NCBI RefSeq assembly: GCF_000972845.2
Contig: NC_040013.1
Coordinates: 8,272,061-8,336,060 of the forward strand
DNA from: Larimichthys crocea
Lineage: Eukaryota > Chordata > Actinopteri > Sciaenidae
Direction of reading: 5' to 3'
DNA: 64,000 nt
Shown: piece by piece, positions 23,201-36,300 of the stretch
How the letters are laid out: every line of letters starts with the position of its first letter
Position numbering within the stretch: the first letter of the stretch is position 1
Position numbers and translations under genes: made by a program
The notes under the pieces: generated by a model
What the model saw: only the letters and a program-made list of their open reading frames with translations
Databases searched by the model: none
What the model was told of the DNA's origin: nothing

Positions 23201-23750
23201 GATTTGTTAGGTTTCTATAAATATCTGTGCCAGCAGCTGAATGCTACAAAGTAAAGAGAAGACATCATTTCAATGCTCGGCTTGTCCTGCTGTAATCATT
23301 TTTTTGGTCTCAACCACAGATATGTTCATTATGTACATGTTTTACTTTGTACTCAAGGCAAATGACATGATATGAAGTTACAAGTCGTTTCCAAATGTAG
23401 AATCAAGAAAACGATCGTTTGAGACTATTTTTTCAAAAACTGATTCCATAATTAACTTGTTGGCCCCAAATAATTGATGACTATACAAGATTTGATGTTT
23501 GACGTTCATGCTGGGCCTTACATACTTTTGAAGAACATTGAGACTAGAAATAAAAAAAAACATGAAATACATATTTTAGCATTTTAAAAATATTGTTAAC
23601 TTAACCTGATTAAAAAGGATGTTAGATATTTCAGGGTCTCGGTTACTGGAGTGCAGCAGCAGAACTATCAAGTTAGCCCTTTTAGAATATTCTGCATTGG
23701 TAATGTTAAAGTTTTTCGTTGTTGCAAAAAAAGCAAAATGGCCGCATATG
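20230..23750. other. intergenic, no gene seen
   Basis: Mixed-complexity sequence with a short CA run near 21596-21620. Open frames on both strands are short and without family motifs. A stretch near 22180-22330 is of regulatory-element type but is not distinctive. Confidence 0.55.
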
Positions 23751-23754
23751 GTGG

Positions 23755-24130
23755 AACCACTCACACGCTCATCAGTGGGTGGCAGCGCCATCTTCAGCTC
23801 TTACTGCTCCAGATGATGAGGTAAATACGGGTTCAGGTAGAAGCGTGCTGGAGAGACGACGCAGCGGTTTGAGCCCGGGAGCAGAAATGGGGCGTAACAC
23901 ATTGCGTCCCCGCACATCTAGCAGAGTTGCTTTTGCCGTCTCCCTGGAAACCATTACTGCGCTGCCACTCGCAGGCGGTCTGTCACGGATTCAGGTGGAA
24001 ACACGAGCATCTTTGTGTGCCAGCGGGAAAAAGGGAAGGTGATGCAGAAATGGAGGGAAGCGTTTGCAAATGGCTCTGAAGTCTGCAGGCTTAAAAGTGT
24101 TGATAACCGCGGATTAGCGCTGCCTCCCTC
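23755..24130. promoter_or_regulatory. CpG-rich patch, possible promoter or regulatory island
   Basis: I count about 22 CpG dinucleotides by eye between 23761 and 24120, against a sparse background either side. A YY1-like AAAATGGCCGC lies just upstream at 23735-23745. This resembles an orphan CpG island, for example a promoter of a non-coding transcript. A GC-rich relic of a mobile element is an alternative. Confidence 0.35.
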
Positions 24131-25620
24131 AAGCGGCTTTGACTGTGTGGTCTCTTTCTCTTCAGCCTCCCTCCTTTTGTCTGTACACACAGTACGCACA
24201 CGTGCATGTGTGCACAAAGAGCATGCTGCTACGTGTTTGTGAGACTTCTGCTTTGATCGATTTAATTTTACTCAGTCGTACAATTATTAAGTTCTCTTTG
24301 TGTGCCGGTTCATATGTTCTCTGCATGTTTTGATCTTCTCACACATACACCATACAAGGTTGTCTTCTTCTTTAGAATTGCGAATATGACATTCATTTAC
24401 ATAACTTGAAGCAGTGCAGCAAATGTCTTGTGCAGCCTTGGTTGTGAGGTCAACAAGGTAATCTAGCTTTCAGGCATTTAAAGTATGCTCAGTTTTGCTA
24501 AGCATGAAACGGCAACTTTGTCATTTGTTCGATGCCAAGGAGGAAAAGCAACCTTATCTTTGACACTTGTTTAAACAGACCATGGATGCATATAATGTGT
24601 AATCTCCATCATCCACTCCTCGTGTTTTTGTGTGAACAGCTTTGAGTGCAAGGATCAGTCGATTGACATTGAGCAAGCAGACACAATTAATGCTCTCAAA
24701 GACTTTTAGTATTCAGAGTAGCAGCTTTTTGCTCCGTTGTTCTTTTTCTTCCTGTGCTAAGTGTGATGTATTTACACTCGCACCGGGAACATTGTTACAA
24801 ACACCACACTTGTAAAGCAGCAGCTAAATATAAATAATAGATTGTACAGTGTGATTATCTTGGCCGAAACATTGTGATCACAACAACGGCAAAAAGACTA
24901 TTTCACTTACACACGACTACAGATGAGTTACATACAACTTAACCTCCCCAGTAACAGTGCCGTGATTGATTGTGCCTATATACTCTGCATGAATGCTTTT
25001 GGGCGTAAACTGTACGATCAGAGTTGTTCCTTTCCAAATGGCTCAAGTCCCATTGCTCATCTCAAGTACTTCCAGTAAAGAGGAGATACCCTTGTAATCA
25101 TGCACATCATAAACAACTTAATTTTCATTAAGCCTCTTTACGCTTTATGGTAAATTTAATTTAGACAACCCTGTGATTAATGTCCTCAGCTGGCTATACT
25201 TAAAAGCAGCAGTGGGATAACATGCACTGCTTCCAGCATAGTGATGGTACGCATATAATAGGAGCCAGTTTGAGGCTGCAATGCATGCATTCAATAGGGC
25301 TGCCGAAAATAGAATTATTAATCAGTGTTGTGAGAAATACGGATTCAAGACACTTATATCTTTAGTGATATTAGATTTCAAGGTTTTTATTTTGATATTC
25401 AACGCAAGCCGTTTACAGTGCGGTGCTCCTCTTCATCCGGCGATGATGATGTCCCGCTCATGTGCTTATTTCATCGGGAAAAGTACGAGTCAATATTCTT
25501 TGACATTTGACAAAACTCTGCACGCAAACATGTGCATACACAGAGACGGATCACAACCCCCACTGCTGTCGTCAAATTAATTCATTTTGGATTTCACAAA
25601 TATGACCTGTGATTGCTGGT
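24131..25620. other. intergenic, no gene seen
   Basis: Unique AT-rich sequence with no supported exon or repeat family. Confidence 0.55.
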
Positions 25621-25628
25621 TGTCAGTA

Positions 25629-25673
25629 GGGGAGGGGGGGAAAGGGGTGGCGGCGGCGGTGGTGGTGGGGGGG
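25629..25673 (+). repeat. G-rich tract, quadruplex-capable
   Basis: Runs GGGG, GGGGGGG, GGGG and GGGGGGG are separated by A, AAA and a (CGG)/(TGG) spacer. Four or more G-runs of at least three make a G-quadruplex possible on this strand. Confidence 0.7.
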
Positions 25674-25689
25674 TCAGTCGGCTGCTGAT

Positions 25690-25860
25690 ACATGAAATGA
25701 TTGGGAGAGTGCAGCGTGTTCCCATTATCTTGTCCCTTGCATTGTAATTATCACTCCTGCTCTTTCTGCACCACTGCTCCCATCTCTCCTCGCCATTGTA
25801 ATCGTGATTGACTGGTGCGGCGGCCAAAACAGCGCAGTCTGAAAAGGCATCAGACACACA
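25690..25860. promoter_or_regulatory. candidate conserved non-coding element
   Basis: High-complexity sequence with two CATTGTAAT motifs (in TTGCATTGTAATTATCAC and CGCCATTGTAATCGTGATTG), a homeodomain/PBX-like TGATTGAC and a GCGGCGGCC core. The composition and site density resemble vertebrate developmental enhancers. Conservation is untested. Confidence 0.3.
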
Positions 25861-25899
25861 TCTCATAACCGCCCTGCTATTTGATCTTCTCCTCCTCCT

Positions 25900-28800
25900 C
25901 CTCCTTCACACTGACTGCTCCCCCATCTCTCCATCCTTCCAGTTTCTTCTTTTCTTCCAGGTTGAAGGAAAGTGGCAGCCACACGATAAGAAAACATGCT
26001 TGTAGATGAGCATGGATTCGACACGCCAGCAGCATGTTATTCAGTGTTTTCTTATTCGGTATGATTGAATATAATTACAGTTTATGTTCGACCCATGCAT
26101 GAATTGATAAATACATGCATTCAGCAGTACTGAGGGCTCTCAGAATGTGACATGATGAATGTATGCAGATCTTCTTGCAGCCATTTGAAGTTGAAGTCGG
26201 GGGGAGAAATCATTTCAAAACACAAAGGCTGGATGCTGTCTGCTCAGTTTCCCTAAAGTAAAAATGTTGGCCTTAAGTTTCCTTGGTGCTTTGAGATGCC
26301 AGACAGAGTCTTGCTCTGCGACAGGTCTGAATGATACACCTTGTCAGAGAGGGAAGTTCATCAGCAGCCACTGAGAGTGCCATCGATTGAGCTGCCCTGA
26401 GCCCCGCCAGGTAATGGATTGGATTTATCCCTCTCTGGATAAGGCTTGTGCTCAGGCGTGTACAGCCACACACCCCCACACGCACAAACACACTCACAGA
26501 CATACAAACACACAAATTACAGTTGTGTCCCTGCACATATCTGTGCACATTTCACACATCACATTCCGCACATACTTCTTGCGTGCGGCGTTTTGTCTCC
26601 ACAACACACACTGACAGCCCGTTTTGAAAACTTGTGTGACATTCAGCAGACATTTAGACAGCTGGGATCAAAGGCAGTGATATATTGTCAGCAGCTGCAT
26701 GGAAAGGGGAAAAAACAAGACAAGGAGATAGTACTTTGATAGATATCAGGACATTTGTCAGGCATCTGTCTGCTTATTTTAGGAGTGAGAGATGGGTATC
26801 ATCAAATCCATATTTTGAGGAGGAAAAACGGCTCAAAGTTGATGGAAGATGTCTTTTGATGCGGAAGAGTCACAGCAGCCCAACTGTTTCTTCTGATTTT
26901 TTATTTTTTTTCCCGTGGCCCGAGCTCTCCCAAACAAATATTAAGCAAATCGTCATCAATAAATCGTTTCGAGAGCCATTTAAGCATTTCAAGTCTCATT
27001 ATGATGACAAGGGTAAACAGATTGGAAGATGTAAAACACTCGATTAAAGTGGCATTCTACTTGCTTCTCTAAATTTTAAAGAGGCAATGCATCATGAATG
27101 TGTCCAACTAAAGACGGGCATAGTTGAAGAGAGAACTAATTAGACTAATCTTTTTGCCAGGAGGTTTACCTATAATGGTTATAATCTATGGACTGTAATA
27201 TGATTCAGAAAACACTTAGTGGCCATCCATCTTCCCCCGTGCCTCAAGGCAATGGCGTGCGTTTGTTTGTGTGCATGCATGCGTGCGCACGGATTTGCAA
27301 GGTCTGAATTTGCACGCCCGTCGTAACTACCATCGTTAATGTTGAAAACTGCAGGACCATCCTTTCAAAACTCCTGCAGGCCGTGTTTACTGATGAGCTG
27401 CGCGTCGACGAGTCTAACTCTTGAACAATGGCTGTGTCACATTTATTCATGCTTTTAAAAAATGACCTCAGCCGCCATATATATTTTACTGGTAGGAACA
27501 CAAGCATGCTTGGATTTCTGTGTCATATGTTGGGGTGTTCTTTTGAAGAGAATTTCAATTAAGTGTCAATTAACTGTAAATTTGACTTTAATAATGCTCT
27601 TATGAGGTTTTCAGAATGCAGATGGCTGTGGTCAGGGTTGTAGTTCCCAGTTCTGAACCTGGATAGCCCTTGCTAATGAGTCTGTGTGGCTGAAGCATCT
27701 GTCTGGATATCTAATGTAGCTCGCCATGTGGAGAATGTCATCCACCGTCTGGCCTCTAGCCAGAGTCAAGTCTCCATGGGCACAGTTGACATTATAATTA
27801 GTCTACAATCAAGACATCCTGAGAGGTTCACTTTACTTTGTGCTGACCATGACCTATCAAAAGTGTCAAATTCTTATCAATGGAAGTTTTTCTTTTTATC
27901 TGTATAATTTGATCACGAGGGAAACAGACCCGTGGTTTTAGATCACATAGGTTTGTGTCTGAAATAACGCCCTGCATAGTTTCTACAGGGACGACTGAAG
28001 TGGGATTACACAAGATTTTATGAGTGTACTAAAGTGTTTGTAATGTCACAGCTGCAGGGCGGTCGTTTGCACTTCACTGAAGTTGTCGTGCCATTCTCAA
28101 TAACTTGTAAGTGCATTACATATCGTGCCATTCTCCATAAGTGTATTACGTAAAATGATTAGGACTGGAATGGATGATTTTGGTCCAAAAAAAACAAAAC
28201 ATTCCTTTCATTTCTTGCTTGGAGTGAGACCATGAAACTTGCAATTATTACATTTTGAGACTTTCCTGGTGCCACATAGCCAGCATACAGATTTCAAACT
28301 GTTACAGTCAAGGGCTCTTTGGGCGCCTTTTCACTCTATGGAAATCAGAAAAACTATGAGCAAATACAGGCAACCCGGCATAAAAGCTAATGAAGCACCC
28401 ACGTACCCGCTGTCGCAAGGTAATGAGTGTACTTAGCTCTAAGGGAAAGGACATCTCCAAAGGATTTTCAGTGTGTGCCCACTTCCCCGAGTGCTTAATC
28501 ATGGTGCTTGATTATGAGCCATTAGAAGCCTGTGAGTCAGCCCCACTCATACACTGCAAGGAATTATGGCGTGTTTGATTGAATTCAACATTCTTTGCCC
28601 CTGGTCTATGTGAGCTTGCCAGAAGATGGCCAAAAAAATCCTACAAAGGCCTCCCAGTATGTATTACTCGAAGCAAACACACAGGCCTTGTTTGAAGTGA
28701 GCTTTTTATTAGATGCAAAGCACCTCATGAAACTATCTTGCAAGTTTAGCCTGCTGCACATTCTCCACAAGTGGGAGCTGTTCAGTCGTTGTCAGCCTGG

Positions 28801-29480
28801 ATGTCGACATCATTGCATCCCACTGTTTTCTGAAAGTACTTGAACAACTTTTACTCTCCTGACAACGACAACAACAACTGAGACTGTTCAAAAGCTAGAT
28901 AAACTTTTTCTCCATATTGTACTGCATGAAGCTTATTAGAATAATGTTTACGGGAGGTAACACCAGGTAAGCAATTGCTGCAGCACTAAAAGCTGAGTTG
29001 GCGGTGAGTTATTAAATGGATTTAATATGTAAGTTTTTAATGACACTGACAAAGAAACACTTAATGCGGCTCGCTTATGTAACTCCAAACTTTAGATGAT
29101 TACCAGGTCACATAATGAGCCAGAGCTTTGGGTCGGCACAAAAAAAAAACTGACTGTAAAACACAAACAAAGGATCAGGCACTTGACCACCACAGAAATT
29201 AGTCAAAGTCTAATTGATTTTAGCAATATTAATGTATAGCTCACATATTCAACATGCTAATTTCCTCTCACTGTTTCTTCTTCTTTGGCCTCCTCAACTC
29301 CTCGCTCTCTTCCCATTGTTTTGTTTTACTTTTGGGACAAATAAACTTTTTTGGATCTCCCTCTTTCCATCTCCAGAGCCTTGAATGTCCATGCCGAGGA
29401 ATGTAAAAATCTCCCTTCCCTTTTTTAATCCATTATCACTCCTGTTTCCTCATCCCATCTTGTGATCTCTGTCCCTTTCT
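25900..29480. other. intergenic, no gene seen
   Basis: Unique sequence with a CA-rich stretch near 26465-26515 and an imperfect direct repeat at 28084-28152 (TCGTGCCATTCTC followed by AAGTG(C/T)ATTAC, twice). No exon is supported. Confidence 0.55.
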
Positions 29481-29504
29481 CCTTTGTCTCTCCCACTGCG
29501 CCTC

Positions 29505-29680
29505 TGTGTCACTGGGCACACCTGCTTCATCCAGCTGTCAATTACAGCGCAGAATTACAGACTGGCACGCAATTAGGGTCCGTCTCACGCACTGGCCCAC
29601 GCTGGTAATGAGTTTCCCCAGTCATTGATCAAAGTCACAATCACACTCGAGCCCAGAGTTTCCCAATTAATTTTCTTCTA
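29505..29680. promoter_or_regulatory. candidate conserved non-coding element with TCF/LEF site
   Basis: Contains CAGCTGTCAATTACAG, GCAATTAGGG and GATCAAAG at 29627-29634, which fits the TCF/LEF consensus. Complex, repeat-free sequence next to a pyrimidine-rich stretch. Enhancer role is inference. Confidence 0.3.
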
Positions 29681-31000
29681 TTTTTTTTTTTGGCTATCCA
29701 GAGTGCATCTATGTTGAGACTATGTTTATCGGCCAAAGCAGCAGAATTTTCCACATAAGGAAAAAAACAACAAAAAACAGATTATCCAGTCTCCATGTCA
29801 GGATGTTGCTAACTAAGGAGCAAATGAGCTGATAGTCTTCCACATGTTTGAAAATGGATTGTCAACACATTACGTGAGAAGTATTTCACAAGCAGAGGAC
29901 ATAGTTGCCATTTTACTGGAACAAACGTCCATACATTTAACTTCGGTGTATTTTTCCTCATCCAAAAAAACTCATGGGACTCCTTGGGCTATTGCTGCAG
30001 ATCATTTAATAGAGCTTTCATCTGAGAAGGGGCCGCATGTACATCTACTTCTCATTATGCAAGTGTCAAGACTTGAGTAGTGGGCTTCCCGGCAAATAAT
30101 AGAGGAATGACATTGCTTGTTTGTTTTCCCTTAGATGTGAAATGCACTGGAGCAGGAGGGGAATGGGTGGTGGGGAGGGGCGGAGTGAAGACGAGAGTAA
30201 AAGAACAAGCTGAGCATGGTCGCACACGGTGTTCAAAGCCGCTAGGCACAGGTTTCTGTGACTGACAACCTGCTGTAGATGGGAACCCCCCAGTCACACT
30301 TTTCCTGTCTCAATGAAATTGCCTCAGTTATATTGAGACCGTCTGTAGGCTTATTCTTCTTTGCCATATTCACCTGAGCAGCTATATTGTGCCCCGTCTC
30401 TCCTCTGTTTCAGCCAAGTCGGTCTAATTAATCTAGCTAGGTTTTGTGAGAAAATACATAACGTCAAATGTTTGAGTTTGAAATGAGGACTCTGATCCAG
30501 CTAAGATAGCAGTCTTGCGGTGAAGACGAGGTAATGAATTCATTTTGGTTCATGGCTCAGTAGTGAGGAGAACTAGGTTGAGTAATGAGGAAAGAGGAAG
30601 CTGTGATAATGGAAATCTAAATGATTAAAGTGTGTGTTTGCATGGAGTGGGGGGGGTAGGGTGGTGGAGATGTGATGGTGTGCAAAGTGTGTAGCAAAAG
30701 CAGTTCTTTGTTAGTTTTTCTTTGGCATTGTTATCCTGGCTGCAACCGTGATCGTGCTGTACAATAAGACATTATTTTAGTTTCAAATGCTGCTTATATA
30801 CAGAGCTGCTATTTCAAATGTATGTTTGACACTTGGAAATGCAAATATGTGGATAGCTAAACTAACTTTGCACAAAATGTTTAAAGTGTCATTGGTTCAA
30901 AAAACCAAGAAAGAAATAGTGAAGTACAAGGAAAAGGGACAGCATGCTTTTAGCAAACAATCCTTTATTATAAATGAACCATTCATCGATATACTGCAGT

Positions 31001-31115
31001 GTTGTACTACTCAAGACCAGTCTCAAGGCCACTTTTGGAAGGTCTCAGTCTCATCTTGGGATCGACTGGATTTTTATTCGATCTTGTCTCGGTCTAGGAC
31101 AAAGAGGACGTGAGA
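31001..31115 (+). mobile_element. possible decayed fish MITE (CTCAAGACCAGTCTC type)
   Basis: The text GTACTACTCAAGACCAGTC, TTTTGGAAGGTCTCAGTCTC and TTGTCTCGGTCTAGG resembles a repeat I recall as common in fish genomes. The ends are eroded and I cannot name the family. Confidence 0.45.
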
Positions 31116-31319
31116 TTTTATTTCCAGACCTGTAAAGACAACAACTGTGGGTATAACACCAGTGTTTCCCATTACCATCACCTAAACCTAATAACATCTC
31201 ATTTGTGTGGCACCAAAAACTAAAGCTGGGACAGGAGAGGTCAGGTCGAAGCCACAAAAGCATGAACCAACAGCTACAAATCAAACTCAGTATTTTATAA
31301 AGCAGCTCATTTAAAAAAA

Positions 31320-31375
31320 AAAAAATGAATATGAACTAGTTCAGTTTTTGGGACTGAACTTTTTTTCTTTTTGTT
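31320..31375. repeat. possible decayed repeat with GAACTAGTTCAG motif
   Basis: GAACTAGTTCAG is followed by GGGACTGAACT, giving short inverted arms AGTTCAG/CTGAACT. It resembles another fish repeat motif, but the match is short. Confidence 0.3.
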
Positions 31376-32599
31376 GTTGTTTTTGTTACACAAACAGTTG
31401 TTTGTTTAAAACAACACTGTAACTTTTATACCATTAAAAATACCTATATAATTTTTAATAATTTTGATGCTACACTGACGTGTAATTAGGTGAGTGTTGC
31501 TTCTGTCATTCCCACTTTGTGTCCCATACTTCTGTCTGTTATCACGCCAGAACCTGAGCTGGGCAAGTCACTGTGGACAGAGATGATATAAAAAAGCAAT
31601 AACCCAATGGACAATAGTAAATCTGGGACTGACTTTTAGTTTCTGGTGAGAGTGTTGTGAAATTAAAGACTGAAAGACAGACGCCGAGCTGGGCTTCTTG
31701 CTGTTGGACGAGTAAATATTTGCTGGCTGCTGTATCTTGTGTTGTTGCTTGATGTTCGATTGTGTTAGCAAAGTTGTCGACTCACTAGTTGTAGCTAGTT
31801 TGCATTGCACTGTGAAACTAAATACACAAAATACTAATTCCTACGAGGCAATAAAGCAGTCTGATACTTAAAGAGACACTTTTTTACATTACAATTTGTA
31901 AAATTATCTATTTTTATAATGTCAGAGCCTTAAGACTTTTCATTTTAAGTTGCTGTAAAACAATATAACACTGAATTGCTTTAGAGCTTGGGGGTATAAA
32001 TTGAAGAACTGCAGTAGGAGACAATGGAAATGTACAGATGATTACTTTGATTAAAAAATCCCAAGTCGGCTGAATTCTGATCGGGTCATTTTGCACCTGG
32101 TGTTGAAAGAAGAGTTATTGCTCTTTGTCATTTAAATATAAATGATTCATATTTAGGTAATATTATAAAGAATTTACACTGAATACATTGGCAATTCTCC
32201 AAACTATTATTTACTATCATTATGTGAAAGTTGGTAATTCAGTTGTTAGAATTACCAATGAGGCTGCCATGCCTGTGCAGACAAAAACCTGCAGCTACAG
32301 TATCCAGTTTCATCAACAGGAAAACCCAAACACAAAGCTAACAAACAGTTTTGGCAAAATGTCAAGTTATCTCTGGTAGGTACACCGGGAAAATCCCCAT
32401 TGCAGTTATTGCTGAAGATATTGTCAAAAGCAAAAACACAGAAAATCTTTCATATTATTGCTTAAAAAATCTTGTGTTATAGTGTTTCACTCTATTTGCC
32501 TGTTCCGGCTTATATTATCATATGCATATTATCCATGATAGACATGTTTTTCATGTTTTTCATACATGTTTTTCATTTTTTTTGCAGAGTAAATAATAC

Positions 32600-32830
32600 T
32601 GCGTTTGTCATATCACCATGTGACTCTGACAGGGCGTTTGGCATTAGCATCAAAGCTCAATTGGTGTCTCCAAGGTGGCAGGTGATGTGATTCAGTACAC
32701 ATGCTCATTAAAAAGAGGATTTCTGATGGTGTTTATTTGCCTTTAAAGTGCAATTCATCACCTGAGTTCCTAAGTAATGTCGTGGCCACACAATGAGTTA
32801 TGGCTTATTAAATTAAATGGTTTCACTGGC
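32600..32830. promoter_or_regulatory. candidate conserved non-coding element
   Basis: Complex sequence with clustered candidate sites: CATCAAAGCTCAATTGG, GGCAGGTGATGTGA (E-box-like) and TTATTAAATTAAATGG. No repeats inside. Conservation is untested. Confidence 0.25.
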
Positions 32831-32946
32831 ACTTCTCTAACTGGAAATGACCTCACTCACCATCCGCTTGCTTCCTCTCTTTCGTTGCTGTGATGTATGC
32901 AGACTACACGTTGGCATATACACGTACATCAGGTACATAAGCACGA

Positions 32947-32950
<4 letters not shown>

Positions 32951-33004
<54 letters not shown>
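32951..33004. repeat. (CA)27 microsatellite
   Basis: Twenty-seven uninterrupted CA units. Probably polymorphic and usable as a marker. It creates spurious Thr/His and Cys/Val open frames on the two strands. Confidence 0.98.
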
Positions 33005-33005
<1 letters not shown>

Positions 33006-33059
33006 TCAGCACCTCTGTGGAGGTATAGGCCCAGAGTAGATATTTCCCTAATGGAAAAG

Positions 33060-33300
33060 CTCATTGCAAAAAAATAACTGTAAAACCAGCCAGCGCTCTG
33101 TCAAACTATTTTACAGTGTCAGCACAAATGCGGCAGTCTCTCTTCGCTCTGCAATGAAATTTATGGCCATTGATGACTGATTGCATTTCTCCCCCTCACA
33201 GTACTCTGAGCCTTTTGAAAGTAACCCAGCAGCACATTAATTTCTCCAAAGTCATCATTTCAAGTGCAGTGACTTGCTGGAAAAATAAAAACTCAGATGA
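33060..33300. promoter_or_regulatory. candidate conserved non-coding element
   Basis: Repeat-free sequence with GCAATGAAATTTATGGCC, TGACTGATTGCAT and GCACATTAATTTCTCC. It has the composition of vertebrate enhancers; function is not shown. Confidence 0.25.
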
Positions 33301-33309
33301 AGAGAGAGC

Positions 33310-36300
33310 CTAATTTTAGTAGTCGTTATCAGTGCTAGCAATAAAAATGTCCCCAAAACATAATTCAAACGTTCCAAAATGACTGTTTTGTGTAGATGGA
33401 CAGCATGCGAAAAGTGCGAGCGACGCGCTGGCTTTCATTCCAATGCAGACGCTACATGTGACGTCGGAATATTTTTCTCATTATTGAATCAACCAATGTC
33501 GTTTCAAATTAAAGGTCCGCTTATGTCATCATGCTCGGAGGACCGAGAACAATCTAAGTGCCTTGGAGTATTCTCAAGTACATCAATATGCAGCGTGCGT
33601 TTAGTGGAACCACTGAGGTAGACACGGTGGCTCAAAAGTATGCCTCTAATTAAAGGTCTAATGTCTCATCTTGTGCATGTCTTTTCCATTTCTTTTCTTG
33701 CCATTCCCGTTGAAGGCAAGGGAACGCTCAAGCAGAGATGGACAAAAAGCTTTATGAAAAGACACTGATTAACCTGTCATGTTCCAGACAGGTATCCATT
33801 AGGCTCTTTAATCAAAGTCTATATGGCATGAAATTGACATTTTCATCCCACCATAATGCCTCACAAGAAGCATTGAACTGAACGATTACTGCCTTATACG
33901 TCAGCTGCTCCAAGCCGTACTTTTATTTGCTCTCCCCACGCCTCAAAGCTTCTGAGAGATCCTTTGTTTTCCCAGTTTGTGCTGAAAATAAACGTTTCTT
34001 ATCTCGAGCATGTTGAAGGATCTTGGAGGGAAACCAGCAGCAAAGGGTCAACAGACGGGTCTCATGTAGTGTCAACCAAACTGGTAGGCTATTTGTGAGA
34101 CACAAACAAGTCAGGGGCGCCGTCCTCCCCTTTTAGTCTTTCTTGTAATATCAATGTATAATTTTTACCATTCATTTTCTATCCCTTCACGTCTGCTATC
34201 CTCACTGCAGAGGGATGTTTCGATGTATAAGACATGATCCGAACAGCAACAATTTGCTCTCCCTGGTCAAATAGAGTTTGCAGTTTTCAGGATTGGAGCC
34301 AAAGGGCTTCCTCGCTGAGGGCTTTTCTGAAGTCAGCAGGTTGGATCATACATTCAGAACTGTCCACAATTCCTCCCTTTCCTTTCACTACCGCTGCTTC
34401 TTCTCCTCCTCCCTCACTTCTCCCTTCTGCTATGTCTGTGTCCTTAAGTCACAGGGAGCGAGAGCACGGTTGTTTTGATGTAGGATTTGATAGATTTGTT
34501 TGCTGCTGCATTCATTTGCTCTGTATCAGGGAGCTGACGGGCCGTAAAATGAAAATTTGCCTTAGATTTTCAGCATGACTGTTTGGGGGCAAATGTGAAA
34601 GAACTCCCCATGCATTCCAGATACATATTTTTCTATATCTTAAAAGTACGTGTGTATGCATGCTATGCATGGCAATTAACGATTGTAAGGTTCTCACCTA
34701 CTGGAAATAATTCCCCAGAGTAGAGTTGATATTGCCCAAGAGGATGTGATAATGTATTGAGAACAGTTTCACTTATTTTGTTGCTCTTGTAAAGGAACCT
34801 CATGATTAAAACATGACAGTTATGGATAGAGTGCTGCTTTTCAGGTAATTAGGTTAAATTAAAATGCATGTGCATCTCACGATTGCCACAATCTCTAATT
34901 AAAATGAATGTGTTGCAAACAACTAGATGCATTCTCTTGTTAGAAAACAAGTTGAAGGAGAGAAAGTCCAACAGCAGGCTCACCTTTTGATGCTGGATGA
35001 AACTCAAAAAAGTGAAACGTGAACATATATTTAATGTTAGGTAACTTTACAGTGTACAAAAGATAAAACACCTTGTATATAGGGGACGGTGATAATGGCC
35101 TTGATCAGGAGCGGCCACCAAGGTGCTTCCTCTGTGTTCATGTGCAGTTGATGCGTGAGGTGAAATCAAAGCAGGCCTGGTCGCACCACAAGGAAGGTGC
35201 TTGTGGAGAGCAAGACACCCCATTGCTCTTTCCCCCCCGTGTGCCCAGCCGATGTCACAGAGCGAGTTGGATGATGGAGCACTCTCATTCCGAGTTGAGA
35301 GAGCGCTGAAGGTGAGAGTCGGCCAGAGACCCAGTTCTTTAATCCTGGCCGGCTTCTGCCACCTTGTTCAGCAAGATAAATGGACTTTTGACACACAGTC
35401 AGATCACACACTGGCCCAGCTTTGATAAACAAACACTTGTTTGTTTGCACTTCCCCATCTCTTGAAACCATCACATGGCCAATGGCGAGAGCCTCAAACA
35501 AATACAGATATCTGCTATTAAATGGTTTAGGGCAAATTATAGGTAAAACATGAAAAGCCTAGCACAGAAGTTTAATGCACAGACACACCACACATCATTG
35601 TATAGTTAACTCACTTCAATCTACCAACAGAAGCACTAAAAATAATGTTTTCAAAGAAATTGTAGAGTTCATGGACATATGAAGTTGAGAGGGTTCTGAG
35701 GGTTGTCAAAAAATTAATCTGTTCTTCATGACAAGATGTGTGTAAACAGGCTTTTGTGACACCATTGGTGTGAAGTCCAGGTGTGCTACAGACAGGCAAA
35801 CCATGGGGGGCAATTAGAGAGATTGTCCAACACCTGGGTCCACAAGTGAGACGAGAGCTTGAGAACATCCCAGATGACGTTCCCCGCAAGAGCACAAAGT
35901 GTGTGTTCAGTTACATGTTACTCCTGTTTACAACTAGCTGAAACACTAAAAATTAACATTTTATTGAAGAACGATGACAAAAAGTAGAAGGGGCAAAGAG
36001 AACGAATGTATTCTTTTTCACAAAAGCTAATTCAGTGTATTTCTAGATACGCTGAACATAGTTTATCAGACTAACAACAATGACCAGTGAGGAGGGGGGA
36101 GTAAGAGGCAAAAAAATGTTACTAAAAGAAAGCAGTCGACATCTAATGCCCTATTTGTTTTGCTCGGGTAAATGCATCTCTTAATGTGGCACGGCAACAA
36201 GTGTATAAAAGTCAATTTTTACTCAAGCACCTTGTGATGAGTTGTAAGGTCCAATTTATAAAGAGCAGCTCTCAACTCCCACTTCACACTCCCCCGGGTA

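Larger units (their letters stand above)
29700..32590. other. intergenic with possible decayed repeats, no gene seen
   Basis: Apart from the two repeat candidates near 31.0 and 31.3 kb, the interval is AT-rich unique sequence. No exon or RNA gene is supported. Confidence 0.5.

Noticed and set aside
32837..33077. Open frames on both strands across the CA microsatellite
   Set aside because: Created by the (CA)27 repeat (Thr-His and Cys-Val runs).
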